Shown here in pieces: positions 1 through 8,407 of a stretch of DNA of 62,313 nt (positions are counted from its first letter, which is position 1; each line of letters starts with the position of its first letter). Below the pieces are notes generated by a model. That model was not told the origin of the DNA and searched no databases. It saw nothing but the letters and a program-made list of their open reading frames with translations. Location: assembly GCA_028278345.1 (NCBI GenBank), contig JANQEL010000063.1, positions 1-62,313 on the forward strand, written 5' to 3'. Made by a program: the position numbers and the translations under genes. The stretch is from Myxococcota bacterium. Lineage in GTDB: Bacteria > Myxococcota_A > UBA9160 > UBA4427.

Positions 1-98
1 ATTGGGCGCCCCTTTGGCCCCGCGGGCGGGTTTTCACCGCACCTCGCCCGCCCCGCCCCTCACCCATTCATCGCGAGAAGCGCGAAGCCCGGATCCAC
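1..98. other. Leader region before valS
   Basis: Non-coding, very GC-rich stretch before the valS start. It contains a short run, GGGCGGGTTTTC (about 26-37), after complementary CGCCC/GGGCG segments, which could be the tail of a terminator for a gene beyond the left edge. A second GC-rich inverted pair (GGGCGG / CGCCCGCC) lies around 24-55. No convincing promoter or T-box-like element is visible. The window edge prevents more. Confidence 0.3.
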
Positions 99-2804
99 AT
101 GTCGAGCGAACAGTCGAAAGCGAATAGCGGAGGCGAGCGCGTGCGCTCGATCGACCCCGCCGCCCTGCCCAAGCACTTCGAGGCGGAAGAAGTCGAAAAG
201 AAGTGGATCGAGGCCTGGGAAACCGGTGGTGTGTACCGCTGGGATCCCGATCGCCCGCGCGAAGAGACCTTCGTCGTCGACACGCCGCCGCCCACGGCTT
301 CGGGTTCGCTCCACGTGGGCCACGTCTTCTCCTACACGCAGACCGACGTGATCACGCGCTACAAGCGCATGCGCGGGCTCAACATCTACTACCCGATGGG
401 TTGGGACGACAACGGGCTCCCGACCGAGCGCCGGGTGCAGAACTACTTCCACGTTCGCTGCGATCCGCACACGCCCTACGAAGAGGGGCTCGAACTCAGC
501 GAGGCGAGCGCCAAGCAGCGCAAGAAGCCCGCGCGGCTGATCTCACGCCGCAACTTCATCGAGGCGTGCTACGGCCTGATCAACGAAGACGAGGAGTACT
601 ACCGCCAGCTCTGGCGCAAGCTGGGGCTTTCGGTCGATTGGCACGAGGAGTACCAGACGATCGACGACCACTGTCGCACGATCGCCCAGGCCTCGTTCCT
701 CGATCTCTTTGCCAAGGATCAGGTCTACACCCACGAAGCGCCGACCATGTGGGACGTCGACTTCCAGTGTGCGGTCGCCCAGGCCGAGGTCGAGGATCGC
801 GACCTCCCCGGTGCGTATCACCACCTGGAGTTCGCGGTCGAGGAAAGTGATGCGAGCTTCGTGATCGCGACGACGCGACCGGAGTTGCTGCCCGCGTGTG
901 TGGCCGTATGCGCGCATCCCGAAGACGCGCGCTATCGGGAACTCTTCGGCAAGCGCGCCGTGACGCCGCTCTTCCACGCCCCGGTGCCGATCTTCGCGAG
1001 CGAACTCGCCGATCCCGAGAAGGGCACGGGCATCCTGATGGTCTGCACCTTCGGCGACGCAACCGACGTGCTGTGGTGGCGCGAGGAAGGTCTCGCCCTG
1101 CGACAGATCGTCGGCAAGAACGGCCGCCTCGAAGAGGTGACCTTCGGCACTCCCGAATTCGAGAGCCTGAAGCCCGAGGAGGCGAACCGCTACTACGCCG
1201 AGCTCTCGGGCAAGAACATCAAGCAGGCGCAGAAGGCGATCGTCGAGTTGCTCGCCGACCCGGCCGGCAGCGCAACGGGCAATGGTGCGCCGCTCCAGCG
1301 CGAACCCGAGGTGATCGAGCACCCGGTCAAATTCTACGAGAAGGGTGATCGGCCCCTCGAGTATCTATCGACGCGTCAGTGGTTCGCGCGCCTCGTCGAC
1401 AAGAAGGACGAGATGCTCGCGAAGGGTGAAGAGATCCACTGGCACCCGCCGCACATGCGCAATCGCTACAGCGATTGGACGGAGAACCTGAATCAGGATT
1501 GGTGCCTGAGTCGCCAGCGCTACTTCGGCGTGGCGATCCCCGTCTGGTATCCCCTCGATGACGAGCGCGAGCCGCAGTACGACAAGGTGATCGTCGCCGA
1601 TCGCGGGAGTCTGCCCGTCGATCCGATGAGCGACACGCCCCCCGGCTACAGCGAAGACCAGCGCGACGAGCCCGGTGGCTTTGCGGGCGAGGCCGACATC
1701 TTCGACACCTGGTTCACCAGTTCGATGACGCCGCAGATCAGCTCGTACTGGGGCATCGACGACGCGCGCCACGCGAAGCTCTTCCCTGCCGACGTTCGGC
1801 CGCAGGCCCACGAGATCATTCGCACGTGGGCGTTCTACACGATTGCCAAGGGGCTGCTGCACGAGAACTCGAAACCGTGGGAGCACGTGACGATCTCGGG
1901 TTGGATCCTCGACCCCGATCGCAAGAAGATGAGCAAGAGCGTGGGCAACGTGGTCACGCCGATCGATCTGCTCGAGAAGTACACCACCGACGCTGGGCGC
2001 TATTGGGCGGCTTCAGCGCGCCTCGGTGTCGACACCGCCTTCGACGAGAACGTCTGGAAGGTGGGCAAGCGTCTCGTCACCAAGCTCTACAACGCGGGCA
2101 AGTTCGTGCTCTCGCAGACCGGTGAAGTGGCGCCGATCTCGACGGAGCTCGACCGCGCCTTCGTGGGCGAGCTGCGCGCGCTCGTGGAACGCGTGACCTC
2201 GCTCTACGAAGAGTGGAACTACGCCCACGGCCTGCAGGAAACCGAGAGCTTCTTCTGGGCGCACTTCACCGACACCTATCTCGAACTCGCGAAGCCTCGC
2301 GCACGCTGGTTCGAAGACGGCGTCGAGGGCGATGCGCTCGCGCAGAGCGGGTCGGCGGTGGCGGCGCTACGGCTCGGCTTCGATGTGCTCTTGCGATTGT
2401 TCGCGCCGGTGTTGCCGTACATCAGCGAAGAGATCTGGTCGTGGACCTTCGCGGAGGAGAAGGGCGAAGCCTCGATCCACCGCGCACCCTGGCCCGCACT
2501 CTCCGACTTCGAAGCCGTCGAGGCACCGGCGGACAGCGGAAGCTTCGCGCTCGCGATCAATGCGCTGGCCGCGATCAACAAGTCGAAGGCCGACAACGAG
2601 GTCTCCCTCGGTCGAGAGGTCGAGAAGCTCGTGCTCCGCGCCAACGCGGCGACGCTCTCGCGTCTCGCCGCCGTGCAGGACGACGTGCTCGCGGCCGCGC
2701 GCTGCCAGGCGCACCAGGCCGAAGAAGACGCGTCCATCGAAGACGGTGAGGTCGAGGTAGGCGAGATCGTCTTCGCGCCGAAGCCGGAGAAGCGCAAGAA
2801 GTAG
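99..2804 (+). CDS. valS: Valine--tRNA ligase
   Basis: Class I aminoacyl-tRNA synthetase that charges tRNA-Val in the cytoplasm. It is 901 residues. The HIGH-type motif is SGSLHVGHVFSYT (about residues 68-80) and the KMSKS loop is KKMSKSVGN (around 610-617). A CP1 editing insertion lies between them, followed by a C-terminal anticodon-binding helical domain (about 680-800). The text around TERRVQNYFHVRCDP resembles the shorter form of ValS known from actinobacteria and some deltaproteobacteria rather than the E. coli form. The ATG at 99 precedes a natural N-terminus. The stop is 8 bases from the end of the convergent thioesterase gene. A housekeeping gene with a safe assignment. Confidence 0.97.
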   Translation: MSSEQSKANSGGERVRSIDPAALPKHFEAEEVEKKWIEAWETGGVYRWDPDRPREETFVVDTPPPTASGSLHVGHVFSYTQTDVITRYKRMRGLNIYYPMGWDDNGLPTERRVQNYFHVRCDPHTPYEEGLELSEASAKQRKKPARLISRRNFIEACYGLINEDEEYYRQLWRKLGLSVDWHEEYQTIDDHCRTIAQASFLDLFAKDQVYTHEAPTMWDVDFQCAVAQAEVEDRDLPGAYHHLEFAVEESDASFVIATTRPELLPACVAVCAHPEDARYRELFGKRAVTPLFHAPVPIFASELADPEKGTGILMVCTFGDATDVLWWREEGLALRQIVGKNGRLEEVTFGTPEFESLKPEEANRYYAELSGKNIKQAQKAIVELLADPAGSATGNGAPLQREPEVIEHPVKFYEKGDRPLEYLSTRQWFARLVDKKDEMLAKGEEIHWHPPHMRNRYSDWTENLNQDWCLSRQRYFGVAIPVWYPLDDEREPQYDKVIVADRGSLPVDPMSDTPPGYSEDQRDEPGGFAGEADIFDTWFTSSMTPQISSYWGIDDARHAKLFPADVRPQAHEIIRTWAFYTIAKGLLHENSKPWEHVTISGWILDPDRKKMSKSVGNVVTPIDLLEKYTTDAGRYWAASARLGVDTAFDENVWKVGKRLVTKLYNAGKFVLSQTGEVAPISTELDRAFVGELRALVERVTSLYEEWNYAHGLQETESFFWAHFTDTYLELAKPRARWFEDGVEGDALAQSGSAVAALRLGFDVLLRLFAPVLPYISEEIWSWTFAEEKGEASIHRAPWPALSDFEAVEAPADSGSFALAINALAAINKSKADNEVSLGREVEKLVLRANAATLSRLAAVQDDVLAAARCQAHQAEEDASIEDGEVEVGEIVFAPKPEKRKK

Positions 2805-2812
2805 CGCCCCGG

Positions 2813-3688
2813 CTAGTCGCGCCGGGTCCGGATCAAGCCTTCCTGGGTCACCGAAGCGATGCGGCAGCCATTCGGTTCGTACATGGCACCGCGAATCAGC
2901 GCGCGTGCGCCGTGGGCAACCGGACTGCGCGAGGTGTAGAGGATCCAGTCTTCGAGTTTCGGCGGGTGATGGAGCCAGAGGGCGTGGTCGAGGCTCGCCG
3001 CCATCGTGTCGCGACCCGGTACCAGGCCGGTGGGTCGCGTCGCCGTCTGCATCAAGGTGCGATCGCTCGCATAGACGAGCAGCGCGGTTCGAACGAGCGG
3101 GTCTTCGGGCGCATCCCCGTTCAAGCGCCACCACACGTGGCGAACCGGTTCGAGCTTCTGGCCCGATGCGTCGCTGACGTCGTCGATCAGCCGCATCTCC
3201 ATGACGCCACTCACGATCGGGTCGGGTGGATCCTCTCCGAACAGGCGGGCGCGGATCTCGTTCATCTCCGGGAGGCCTTCGGGCCCCTCGGTCTCGGGCA
3301 TGGGGACCTGGTGGGAGAGCCCGTCTTCCGGCAGCGCGAAGCTCGCCGAGAGATTGAAGATCGCTTCGCCCGCCTGCAGGGCGACGACGCGACGGGTGGT
3401 GAAGCTGCGCCCATCGCGAATGCGATCGACCATGTAGCGGATCGGCCTCTCGTAGGAACCGGGGCGTAGGAAGTAGGCGTGCAGGCTGTGGAGGGGCGCG
3501 TCCTCTCGCACCGTGCGCCCGGCGGCCACGACGGATTGCGCCGCCACCTGGCCACCGAAGAGCCGGCCCTCGCCCTTGCCCGGGCTTCCGATGTAGAAGT
3601 CGCGATCGACCTCTTCGAGATCGAGCAGTTCGATCAGCTTCGGTACCGCATCCCGGTAGCAACGCCCTTGCGCGCCGTCACCGCTCAT
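2813..3688 (-). CDS. tesB: Acyl-CoA thioesterase II (TesB family)
   Basis: Hydrolyses medium- and long-chain acyl-CoA to free acid and CoA. The 291 residues form the double-hotdog TesB fold. The N-terminal half has RLFGGQVAAQ, then HAYFLRPGS and GRSFTTRRV. The C-terminal half has AASLDHALWLHHP, where the catalytic Asp lies in TesB, and IASVTQEGL, which carries the catalytic Gln. The ATG at 3688 overlaps the end of the upstream membrane-protein gene by 11 bases, so the two are probably co-transcribed and translationally coupled. It fits the fatty-acid and acyl-CoA metabolism seen elsewhere in the window. Confidence 0.93.
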   Translation of the reverse strand: MSGDGAQGRCYRDAVPKLIELLDLEEVDRDFYIGSPGKGEGRLFGGQVAAQSVVAAGRTVREDAPLHSLHAYFLRPGSYERPIRYMVDRIRDGRSFTTRRVVALQAGEAIFNLSASFALPEDGLSHQVPMPETEGPEGLPEMNEIRARLFGEDPPDPIVSGVMEMRLIDDVSDASGQKLEPVRHVWWRLNGDAPEDPLVRTALLVYASDRTLMQTATRPTGLVPGRDTMAASLDHALWLHHPPKLEDWILYTSRSPVAHGARALIRGAMYEPNGCRIASVTQEGLIRTRRD

Positions 3689-4433
3689 TGCGTTCCTCTC
3701 GCTGCGCTTCCAGGGCTTCGAGTTCGGCGAGCTCCTCTGCTTCCTCGCGCTCGGCTTCGATGCGGCCGGCTTCGAGTTCTTCTTCGTCTTCGATCTGCCA
3801 ACCCGTCGGCGGGCGAACGACCGAGTGATAGAGCGAAGCCAACGAGAGGTGCCACCAGAGCAGAGCGGGGATCAGGCCCAGTACCGAAATGCCGAGCAGC
3901 GCCGTCACTCCGAAACCGACCGCGTTGATGCCGAGTAGCGGCACGAAGCAATCGCGCGAGAGCTTGATGCTCTCGATGATGGCTTCCGCACCGCCGAGTT
4001 CGTCTTCCAGGATCAGGAAGGGCACGAAGCGGGTCGCGACGAAGAACAAGACCCCCGGCACGACGAGGAAGGCCAGCGCGCCGGGCAGGATCGCCGCCAT
4101 CAAGGCGTTGGCGACGACGAGGGCGCCGTACTGGGGCAGGATCGCGAGCATGTGGTCGAAGTTCACGCGACCACTTCGCACGGCGCGCAGGCAGATGAAC
4201 GACATCCCCAGCTCGATCGGCCCCGCGATCAGCAGGTAGCTGATCATCGACAGCGCCTGGCCGTATTCGGGAAGGACCCACCAGAACGAACGCGAGGCGA
4301 CACCGACCACGAAGACGATGAAGGTCAGGACGAGGAGCGGGGCGGCGTCGTCGAGCAGTACCTGGAACCCGTTGGACAGGGAGGCCCGGATGGTGGGTTC
4401 AGGGATGTAGCCCTTGGGTTTCTCTTCGCTCAA
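3678..4433 (-). CDS. Multi-spanning membrane protein of unknown function
   Basis: The protein is 251 residues. It has a short cytoplasmic N-terminus and about five hydrophobic segments (roughly 25-50, 55-80, 95-130 and 160-195), including LLVLTFIVFVVGVASRSFWW and the DELGGAEAIIESIKLSRDCF loop. That loop resembles YciC- or glycerophosphodiester-phosphodiesterase-type membrane domains, where AIxxSxxLtr repeats are usual. The last 40 residues are almost all Glu, Arg and Ala and probably form a charged helix. It overlaps tesB by 11 bases. The role is not recognisable; an envelope function is a guess. Confidence 0.75.
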   Translation of the reverse strand: MSEEKPKGYIPEPTIRASLSNGFQVLLDDAAPLLVLTFIVFVVGVASRSFWWVLPEYGQALSMISYLLIAGPIELGMSFICLRAVRSGRVNFDHMLAILPQYGALVVANALMAAILPGALAFLVVPGVLFFVATRFVPFLILEDELGGAEAIIESIKLSRDCFVPLLGINAVGFGVTALLGISVLGLIPALLWWHLSLASLYHSVVRPPTGWQIEDEEELEAGRIEAEREEAEELAELEALEAQREERNER

Positions 4434-4496
4434 ACGCGGGGTCCGCCTGGTCCGGAGTTGAAGGATCGAAGGTACCGTTCTCTGCGGAGGAACGAA

Positions 4497-4766
4497 ATGA
4501 AGTCGCGTCCACTCGCTTTGTTCTCCGGTTCCCTCACCCTCGGGCTGGGTTATTGGCTCGCCGAGTCTTCGCGCGATGCACGCGAGATCTGGCTCACCCT
4601 GATCGCGTGGGTTCTCGGCTTCTGGTTCGCGAGCAATCTACTCGGCGAGCCCCGCGAACGAGTCGAAGAACCGGCTGCGGACGACGATGGCACCGAAGAA
4701 GAAGAGTACGAATACGACGACGAGGATTACGAGGAATACGAAGAGTACGACGACGAGAACGCGTGA
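4497..4766 (+). CDS. Small membrane protein with hyperacidic Tyr-rich tail
   Basis: The 89-residue protein starts at the ATG at 4497, preceded by CGGAGG at 4485-4490. Residues 5-22 and 29-47 are hydrophobic, giving two likely membrane helices. The last 33 residues are nearly all Glu, Asp and Tyr, with repeated YEY, DYEEY and EEYDD units. It is divergent from the membrane-protein/tesB pair, with 63 bases between starts. I do not recognise a family. A strongly acidic cytoplasmic tail of this kind could bind cations or basic proteins, but nothing in the sequence proves this. The good ribosome binding site supports it being real. Confidence 0.7.
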   Translation: MKSRPLALFSGSLTLGLGYWLAESSRDAREIWLTLIAWVLGFWFASNLLGEPRERVEEPAADDDGTEEEEYEYDDEDYEEYEEYDDENA

Positions 4767-4788
4767 TTCGTTCCCCGTGTGCGACGTA

Positions 4789-6783
4789 CTAGCGAGGTGC
4801 CAACGATCGCCGAACCGCCTCGAGCACAGCCTTCGGTTCGATCGCGGCCGCCTTCACCGGCGGCGGGGGATCCGCCTTCGCGAGTCGGGTGGCCGCCGTG
4901 CGCAGGCTCTTGATGGAGTGCTCGGCCCGGCGCTGGGTCAGCTCGAAGTTGGAGATTGCGTTGCGGTCGAGCCAGAGCTTGCGCAGCCGCCCGACCAGTG
5001 CCGTCTGCGTCTTCGCCAGGGCGCGCAACTCTTCGCCCAGGCGCTTGCGCTTCCGCGCGTTCAGGCTCTTCGGGCGCCTGCGCCAATCGTTGTAGCGCCG
5101 AGCCGCGAGGGTCTTGTCGACCGCGAAGAGGGTGGCGTCCGCGGCGTACACCAACTCGCGCCAGCTCTCCTTCTCGCGCGCGAAGCAATCCTTCGCCCGC
5201 TCGATCTGGTCCCGCACCTTCACCAGGCGCTTGCGCGCTCGATCGAGCGCGGGCTTGCGGGCGTTCGCGATGAAGTAGGCCTGTTCGAGATCGTCGAAGA
5301 AGAGGTACTGCATCGGTGAGCCGTTCATCACCTCGAAACCGGCGTCGTGGATGGCTCCGAGTTCGCGATAGATCTTCGCAACGCGTCCGCGCCGCCCGGT
5401 CTCGCCGAAGAGCAATGCCGAGAAGGCTTCATCGAAGACCGGTTTTTCGCATGCCCCCGACCAGCTCTGTTGCGCACCCTGGGCGTAGGCGAACCAGCTG
5501 TTGCCGAGCAGGTTGTAGTGGCCGAAGTCGCCCCAATCGGTGTTCAACATGCCGAGTGCGCCGTGGCGTCGCCCCGCCTCGGCCCAGCCCGCGATGTTGG
5601 CCTCGCTGTTCTCGACGCGCGGGAAGAGGGAGTTCCAGGTCGACGTCCCCGGGCAGACCGCGAAGTCGAGCCCGCTCCGCTCGAACGCCGCGACGCGGTC
5701 GTAGTCGAACTCGGCTTCGTACCACCAATCGAGCATGGTGAGATCCTTCGGGATCTCGGCGATGCGCTTGGGGTGCGCGTGCACGACGTCCCCCCAGATC
5801 ATCGTCTGCTTGCCGTTGCGCGCTGCGGTGTCGCGCAGGAAGCGCACGTGTTCGAGGTAGAGGCCACCCGGGCCGAGTTCTTCGCCTCGCGCCTTCGATT
5901 GGCCGCGCCCGAGATCCCACGGTTCGTCGCAGTTCGCATTCATGCGCTTCGAACGAAAGTTCGGAAGGAACTCGTCGTAGAGGTCTTCGATCAGTTCGCG
6001 CGCGCCGGGGTGGGTGGGTGCGATCGTCCAACCCATCTCGGTCTCGGCGAGTTCGCGATAGCGCGGCAGGGTGAGGATGTGATCCATGTGCCCGAGGGAT
6101 TGCAGGCAGGGGATGAGCTCGACGTGTTGCCGGGCGGCGTAGTCGTCGAGGGCGCGGATCGTCTGGGCGTCGAGGGGGCTGTCGCCCCTACCGATCTGCG
6201 GGTGTCGGCGAAAGCGGAAGGTGTGTTCGACGTAGAGCATCAGCGCATTGAGCTTGAGCTGCGCGAGGATGTCGACCAGGTCCTTCAGGGTCTGGAGGGT
6301 CGGGACCTTTCCACGCGAGACGTCGAGCATCACGCCGCGAAGTGCGAAGTCGGGTTCGTCCTCGATCTGCACGCAGGGGAGCTTGCGCGTTCGGTTCAAG
6401 AGCTGAGCCAGGGTTTCGACCGCGTAGCGAAGCCCGCTCGCTCCACCGCCACGGAGTTCGACGTGCCCGGCTTCGATCGCGAGCTGATGGGCATCGGCCT
6501 TGATTGCGTTGGCGAGGCCACCATGGCCCAGGGAGAAGTGGGCACCGAGATCGTCGCGTCGCAGGTGCGCTTCGACGGGAAGCCGCACGCCGCAGCGATC
6601 TTCGACCAGTTCCTGCAGGCGTCGCGCGGTGTGCCAGCTGCTCTCGCAGGCGCTCGGTGGCAGAACGATTGGCGCCGTGCGCTCGATCGCGAAGGCCTCG
6701 CCCTGCAGCTCGATACGGCGGGGTGTCGGCAGGATTGCCGGCAGACGCGGTGCACGGGAGCGATTCGAAGCGCGGGCGGCCAC
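4789..6783 (-). CDS. Glycoside hydrolase family 20 (beta-N-acetylhexosaminidase-like)
   Basis: Predicted to remove terminal beta-linked N-acetylhexosamines. It is 664 residues. An N-terminal GH20b-type domain (about 15-135) is followed by the TIM barrel starting at LRGVMLDVSRGKVPTLQ. The catalytic Asp-Glu pair is D286-E287 in NANCDEPWDLG, and the substrate-assisted mechanism of GH20 needs exactly this pair. LNTDWGDFGHYNLLGNSW is a barrel loop typical of the family. The C-terminal 200 residues are helical and charged, and the function of this extension is unknown. No signal peptide is obvious: the N-terminus is basic but lacks a hydrophobic core. The protein may therefore act in the cytoplasm, perhaps in peptidoglycan or glycan recycling. 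Confidence 0.88.
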   Translation of the reverse strand: MAARASNRSRAPRLPAILPTPRRIELQGEAFAIERTAPIVLPPSACESSWHTARRLQELVEDRCGVRLPVEAHLRRDDLGAHFSLGHGGLANAIKADAHQLAIEAGHVELRGGGASGLRYAVETLAQLLNRTRKLPCVQIEDEPDFALRGVMLDVSRGKVPTLQTLKDLVDILAQLKLNALMLYVEHTFRFRRHPQIGRGDSPLDAQTIRALDDYAARQHVELIPCLQSLGHMDHILTLPRYRELAETEMGWTIAPTHPGARELIEDLYDEFLPNFRSKRMNANCDEPWDLGRGQSKARGEELGPGGLYLEHVRFLRDTAARNGKQTMIWGDVVHAHPKRIAEIPKDLTMLDWWYEAEFDYDRVAAFERSGLDFAVCPGTSTWNSLFPRVENSEANIAGWAEAGRRHGALGMLNTDWGDFGHYNLLGNSWFAYAQGAQQSWSGACEKPVFDEAFSALLFGETGRRGRVAKIYRELGAIHDAGFEVMNGSPMQYLFFDDLEQAYFIANARKPALDRARKRLVKVRDQIERAKDCFAREKESWRELVYAADATLFAVDKTLAARRYNDWRRRPKSLNARKRKRLGEELRALAKTQTALVGRLRKLWLDRNAISNFELTQRRAEHSIKSLRTAATRLAKADPPPPVKAAAIEPKAVLEAVRRSLAPR

Positions 6784-6859
6784 GTGCGGAGTCTACCCAG
6801 TCGGCGCGCGCTGCTCGTTCGCGCGTCCGGGGCGCTCGGATTTCGCGCCGGGCCCCACG

Positions 6860-6928
6860 AAAAAGAAAACGCGCCCGGGCCGACTCCTGACACAAAGTGG
6901 CAGGGGAGGGGTAGCCGACCCGAGCGCG
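6860..6928 (-). terminator. Strong rho-independent terminator or 3' end of a structured RNA
   Basis: On the minus strand CGCGCTCGGG (6928-6919) pairs with CCCGGGCGCG (6879-6870), a 10-bp stem with one G-U pair. It is followed by TTTTCTTTTTC (6869-6859). Inside, CCTGCCAC-TTT-GTGTCAGG makes a second nested hairpin (about 6903-6885). It lies 77 bases upstream of the GH20 start and about 390 bases downstream of the aldo/keto reductase stop. It therefore ends either a long 3' tail of that operon or an unannotated small RNA. Confidence 0.7.
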
Positions 6929-6934
6929 AATAAA

Positions 6935-6960
6935 CTCTCTCGCGATGGCGTTCTAGAGAG
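6935..6960 (-). repeat. Inverted repeat CTCTCT / AGAGAG followed by T-rich run
   Basis: Six-base arms CTCTCT (6935-6940) and AGAGAG (6955-6960) with a 14-base loop. On the minus strand the hairpin is followed by TTTATT. It is a possible secondary terminator or part of a folded intergenic RNA adjacent to the stronger terminator. Confidence 0.45.
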
Positions 6961-7017
6961 CAAAGCGCGTGCCAGAACCCCCAGCTGAACGAAATTCTCG
7001 CAGGCCATCTCCAAGTG

Positions 7018-7041
7018 TTCGAAATCACGGTTGATTTCGAA
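7018..7041. repeat. Perfect 10-bp inverted repeat
   Basis: TTCGAAATCA (7018-7027) and its exact complement (7032-7041) flank a 4-base CGGT loop. GTG (7015-7017) and CAC (7043-7045) extend the symmetry with one bulged base. There is no T-run on either strand, so an operator or a hairpin in a small RNA is more likely than a terminator. Confidence 0.6.
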
Positions 7042-7112
7042 GCACCCCGAATCACCGCCGAGAACGCCCCGTAAGCCGTGTGCAAGTCGCGCGCAACCGG
7101 CGTCGGATGGGT

Positions 7113-7127
7113 GACACAAATTGTGTC
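7113..7127. repeat. 15-bp palindrome GACACAA-A-TTGTGTC
   Basis: Seven-base perfect arms around a single central A. The nine bases TGACACAAA here (7112-7120) also occur at 6888-6896, inside the terminator hairpin. The motif could be an operator or a relic of a short interspersed repeat. Confidence 0.55.
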
Positions 7128-7314
7128 CACCGGCTCCGCAAAGTGACCAGAAATGGGAAAAGAAGGTAAGCCCGTGCGCGCAACGCGTGCGCAGCTGCGG
7201 TGCAGGTCCGCCCCTCGAGGCGCGCGACGTTGCAAAGGCGAACGCTGCGCCCCCAGGTGCATGCCTGGTTGGCGGTTCTTTCCGGACGCCTGTGCTGCGA
7301 TGCCGCTCGCCCGT

Positions 7315-8361
7315 TCAGGCGAAGTAGCGCGTCGACGTCGCCGCCGCGGCGAAGTTCTCCGCGAGATGGGTGAGGCTCTGCGAGTCCGCGTTCACGCAAT
7401 CGAGCCCGTGCTCGAGCACGAAGGCGTAGCTGCGCTGGAACGAAGAGAGATCCGCGGCGAGGTAGGGGGCCTCGTAGTACTCATCGAACGCGCTCGGTCG
7501 TCCCCAGCCGAGGAACTTGCGCCCGGCGAGATAGCGCCCGGCCTTCATACCGATGAGCCCGATGCCGGCTTCGCGCGCACGATCGAAGAGCGGTCGCAGC
7601 TCCTTCATCGGAGGCGAGCCGGCCAGGATGCCCTTGTCGTCCCAGTCGTACCAACCGGCCGGGGTGACGGCGATCTGGGCGAGGGCGTACTCGCCGGTTT
7701 CGATCGCGGCTTCGAGCACCTTGTCGGCGTTCTGATGGGTGCTGAGACCGAGGTGGGAGATCTTGCCGGCTTCTTTCGCTTTCTGTGCGGCGCCCAGGAT
7801 CTCGTCGCTCTTGATCAGCGTCGGGTTGAAGGCGGCCATCACGTAATAGGCATCGACATGGTCCGTGCCGAGCTCCCGAAGGCTGCCGTCGATCGCATCG
7901 CTCCAACTGCTGGCCGCGAAGCGCGCCTGTGCCGCGCTGATGCTCTGGTTTGGCTTGGCTTCGAGGCGCGCGTAGCCCTTTGAGATGAGGAAGATGCGAT
8001 CGCGCACCCGCTTCGCGAACGGAGCGAGGTTCTTCTCGGCGTCGTTGTAATACGCGCGATAGCCCACGTCGTAGACGTTCACGCCGGCGTCGAACGAGGC
8101 TTCGAGCAGGTCGTCCTTCGGCCCGCGGGAGAGCGCAGCACCACAACCGAAGACGAGGCGGCTCCCGGCGAAGCCCGTCTTGCCGAGCGTGCGCTTCGGC
8201 ATCTCGGGCCAATTCGCGACGGCGGGCACCGCGGTGTCGCGGGCCGCGTCGACGGCCGCGCGTACGTCGCCGGAGCGCAGCAGCGTCTGCGAGCCCACAC
8301 CGATCATCGCGAGGGTCTTGAGGAAGCTGCGTCGGTTGGTCGGTTCGAAGGGAGGGCTCAT
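7315..8361 (-). CDS. Tat-exported aldo/keto reductase family protein
   Basis: With the ATG at 8361 (GGAG eight bases upstream) the protein is 348 residues; an ATG at 8373 is the alternative. The N-terminus carries a twin-arginine signal, TNRRSFLKTLAMIG, then a hydrophobic stretch, so it is probably folded and cofactor-loaded before export. The reductase barrel follows from PKRTLGKTGFAGSRLVFGCG. The Asp of VYDVGYRAYY and the Lys of FLISKGYA match the usual catalytic Asp and Lys. The position of the usual catalytic His (normally DLYLLH) reads VDAYYVMA, so the tetrad looks incomplete. It lies 46 bases after the P450 gene in the same operon. Substrate unknown. Confidence 0.85.
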   Translation of the reverse strand: MSPPFEPTNRRSFLKTLAMIGVGSQTLLRSGDVRAAVDAARDTAVPAVANWPEMPKRTLGKTGFAGSRLVFGCGAALSRGPKDDLLEASFDAGVNVYDVGYRAYYNDAEKNLAPFAKRVRDRIFLISKGYARLEAKPNQSISAAQARFAASSWSDAIDGSLRELGTDHVDAYYVMAAFNPTLIKSDEILGAAQKAKEAGKISHLGLSTHQNADKVLEAAIETGEYALAQIAVTPAGWYDWDDKGILAGSPPMKELRPLFDRAREAGIGLIGMKAGRYLAGRKFLGWGRPSAFDEYYEAPYLAADLSSFQRSYAFVLEHGLDCVNADSQSLTHLAENFAAAATSTRYFA

Positions 8362-8407
8362 GTGGGTCTCCATGTTTCGGGCGCGGTGAAGTGTTGGCGA
8401 TCGGCGC

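Larger units (their letters stand above)
6784..7314. other. 531-base intergenic region with several secondary structures
   Basis: No credible protein gene on either strand. It contains the terminator at 6860-6928, hairpins at 6935-6960 and 7018-7041, the palindrome at 7113-7127, and a CCAGG-N6-CCTGG pair near 7255-7270. I compared it by eye with 4.5S, 6S, tmRNA and RNase P landmarks and could not match any. It is a candidate location for an unannotated minus-strand small RNA. Confidence 0.5.

Noticed and set aside
6860..7314. 6S, 4.5S or tmRNA gene
   Set aside because: None of the landmark sequences of these RNAs could be recognised, so only an unassigned structured region is reported.
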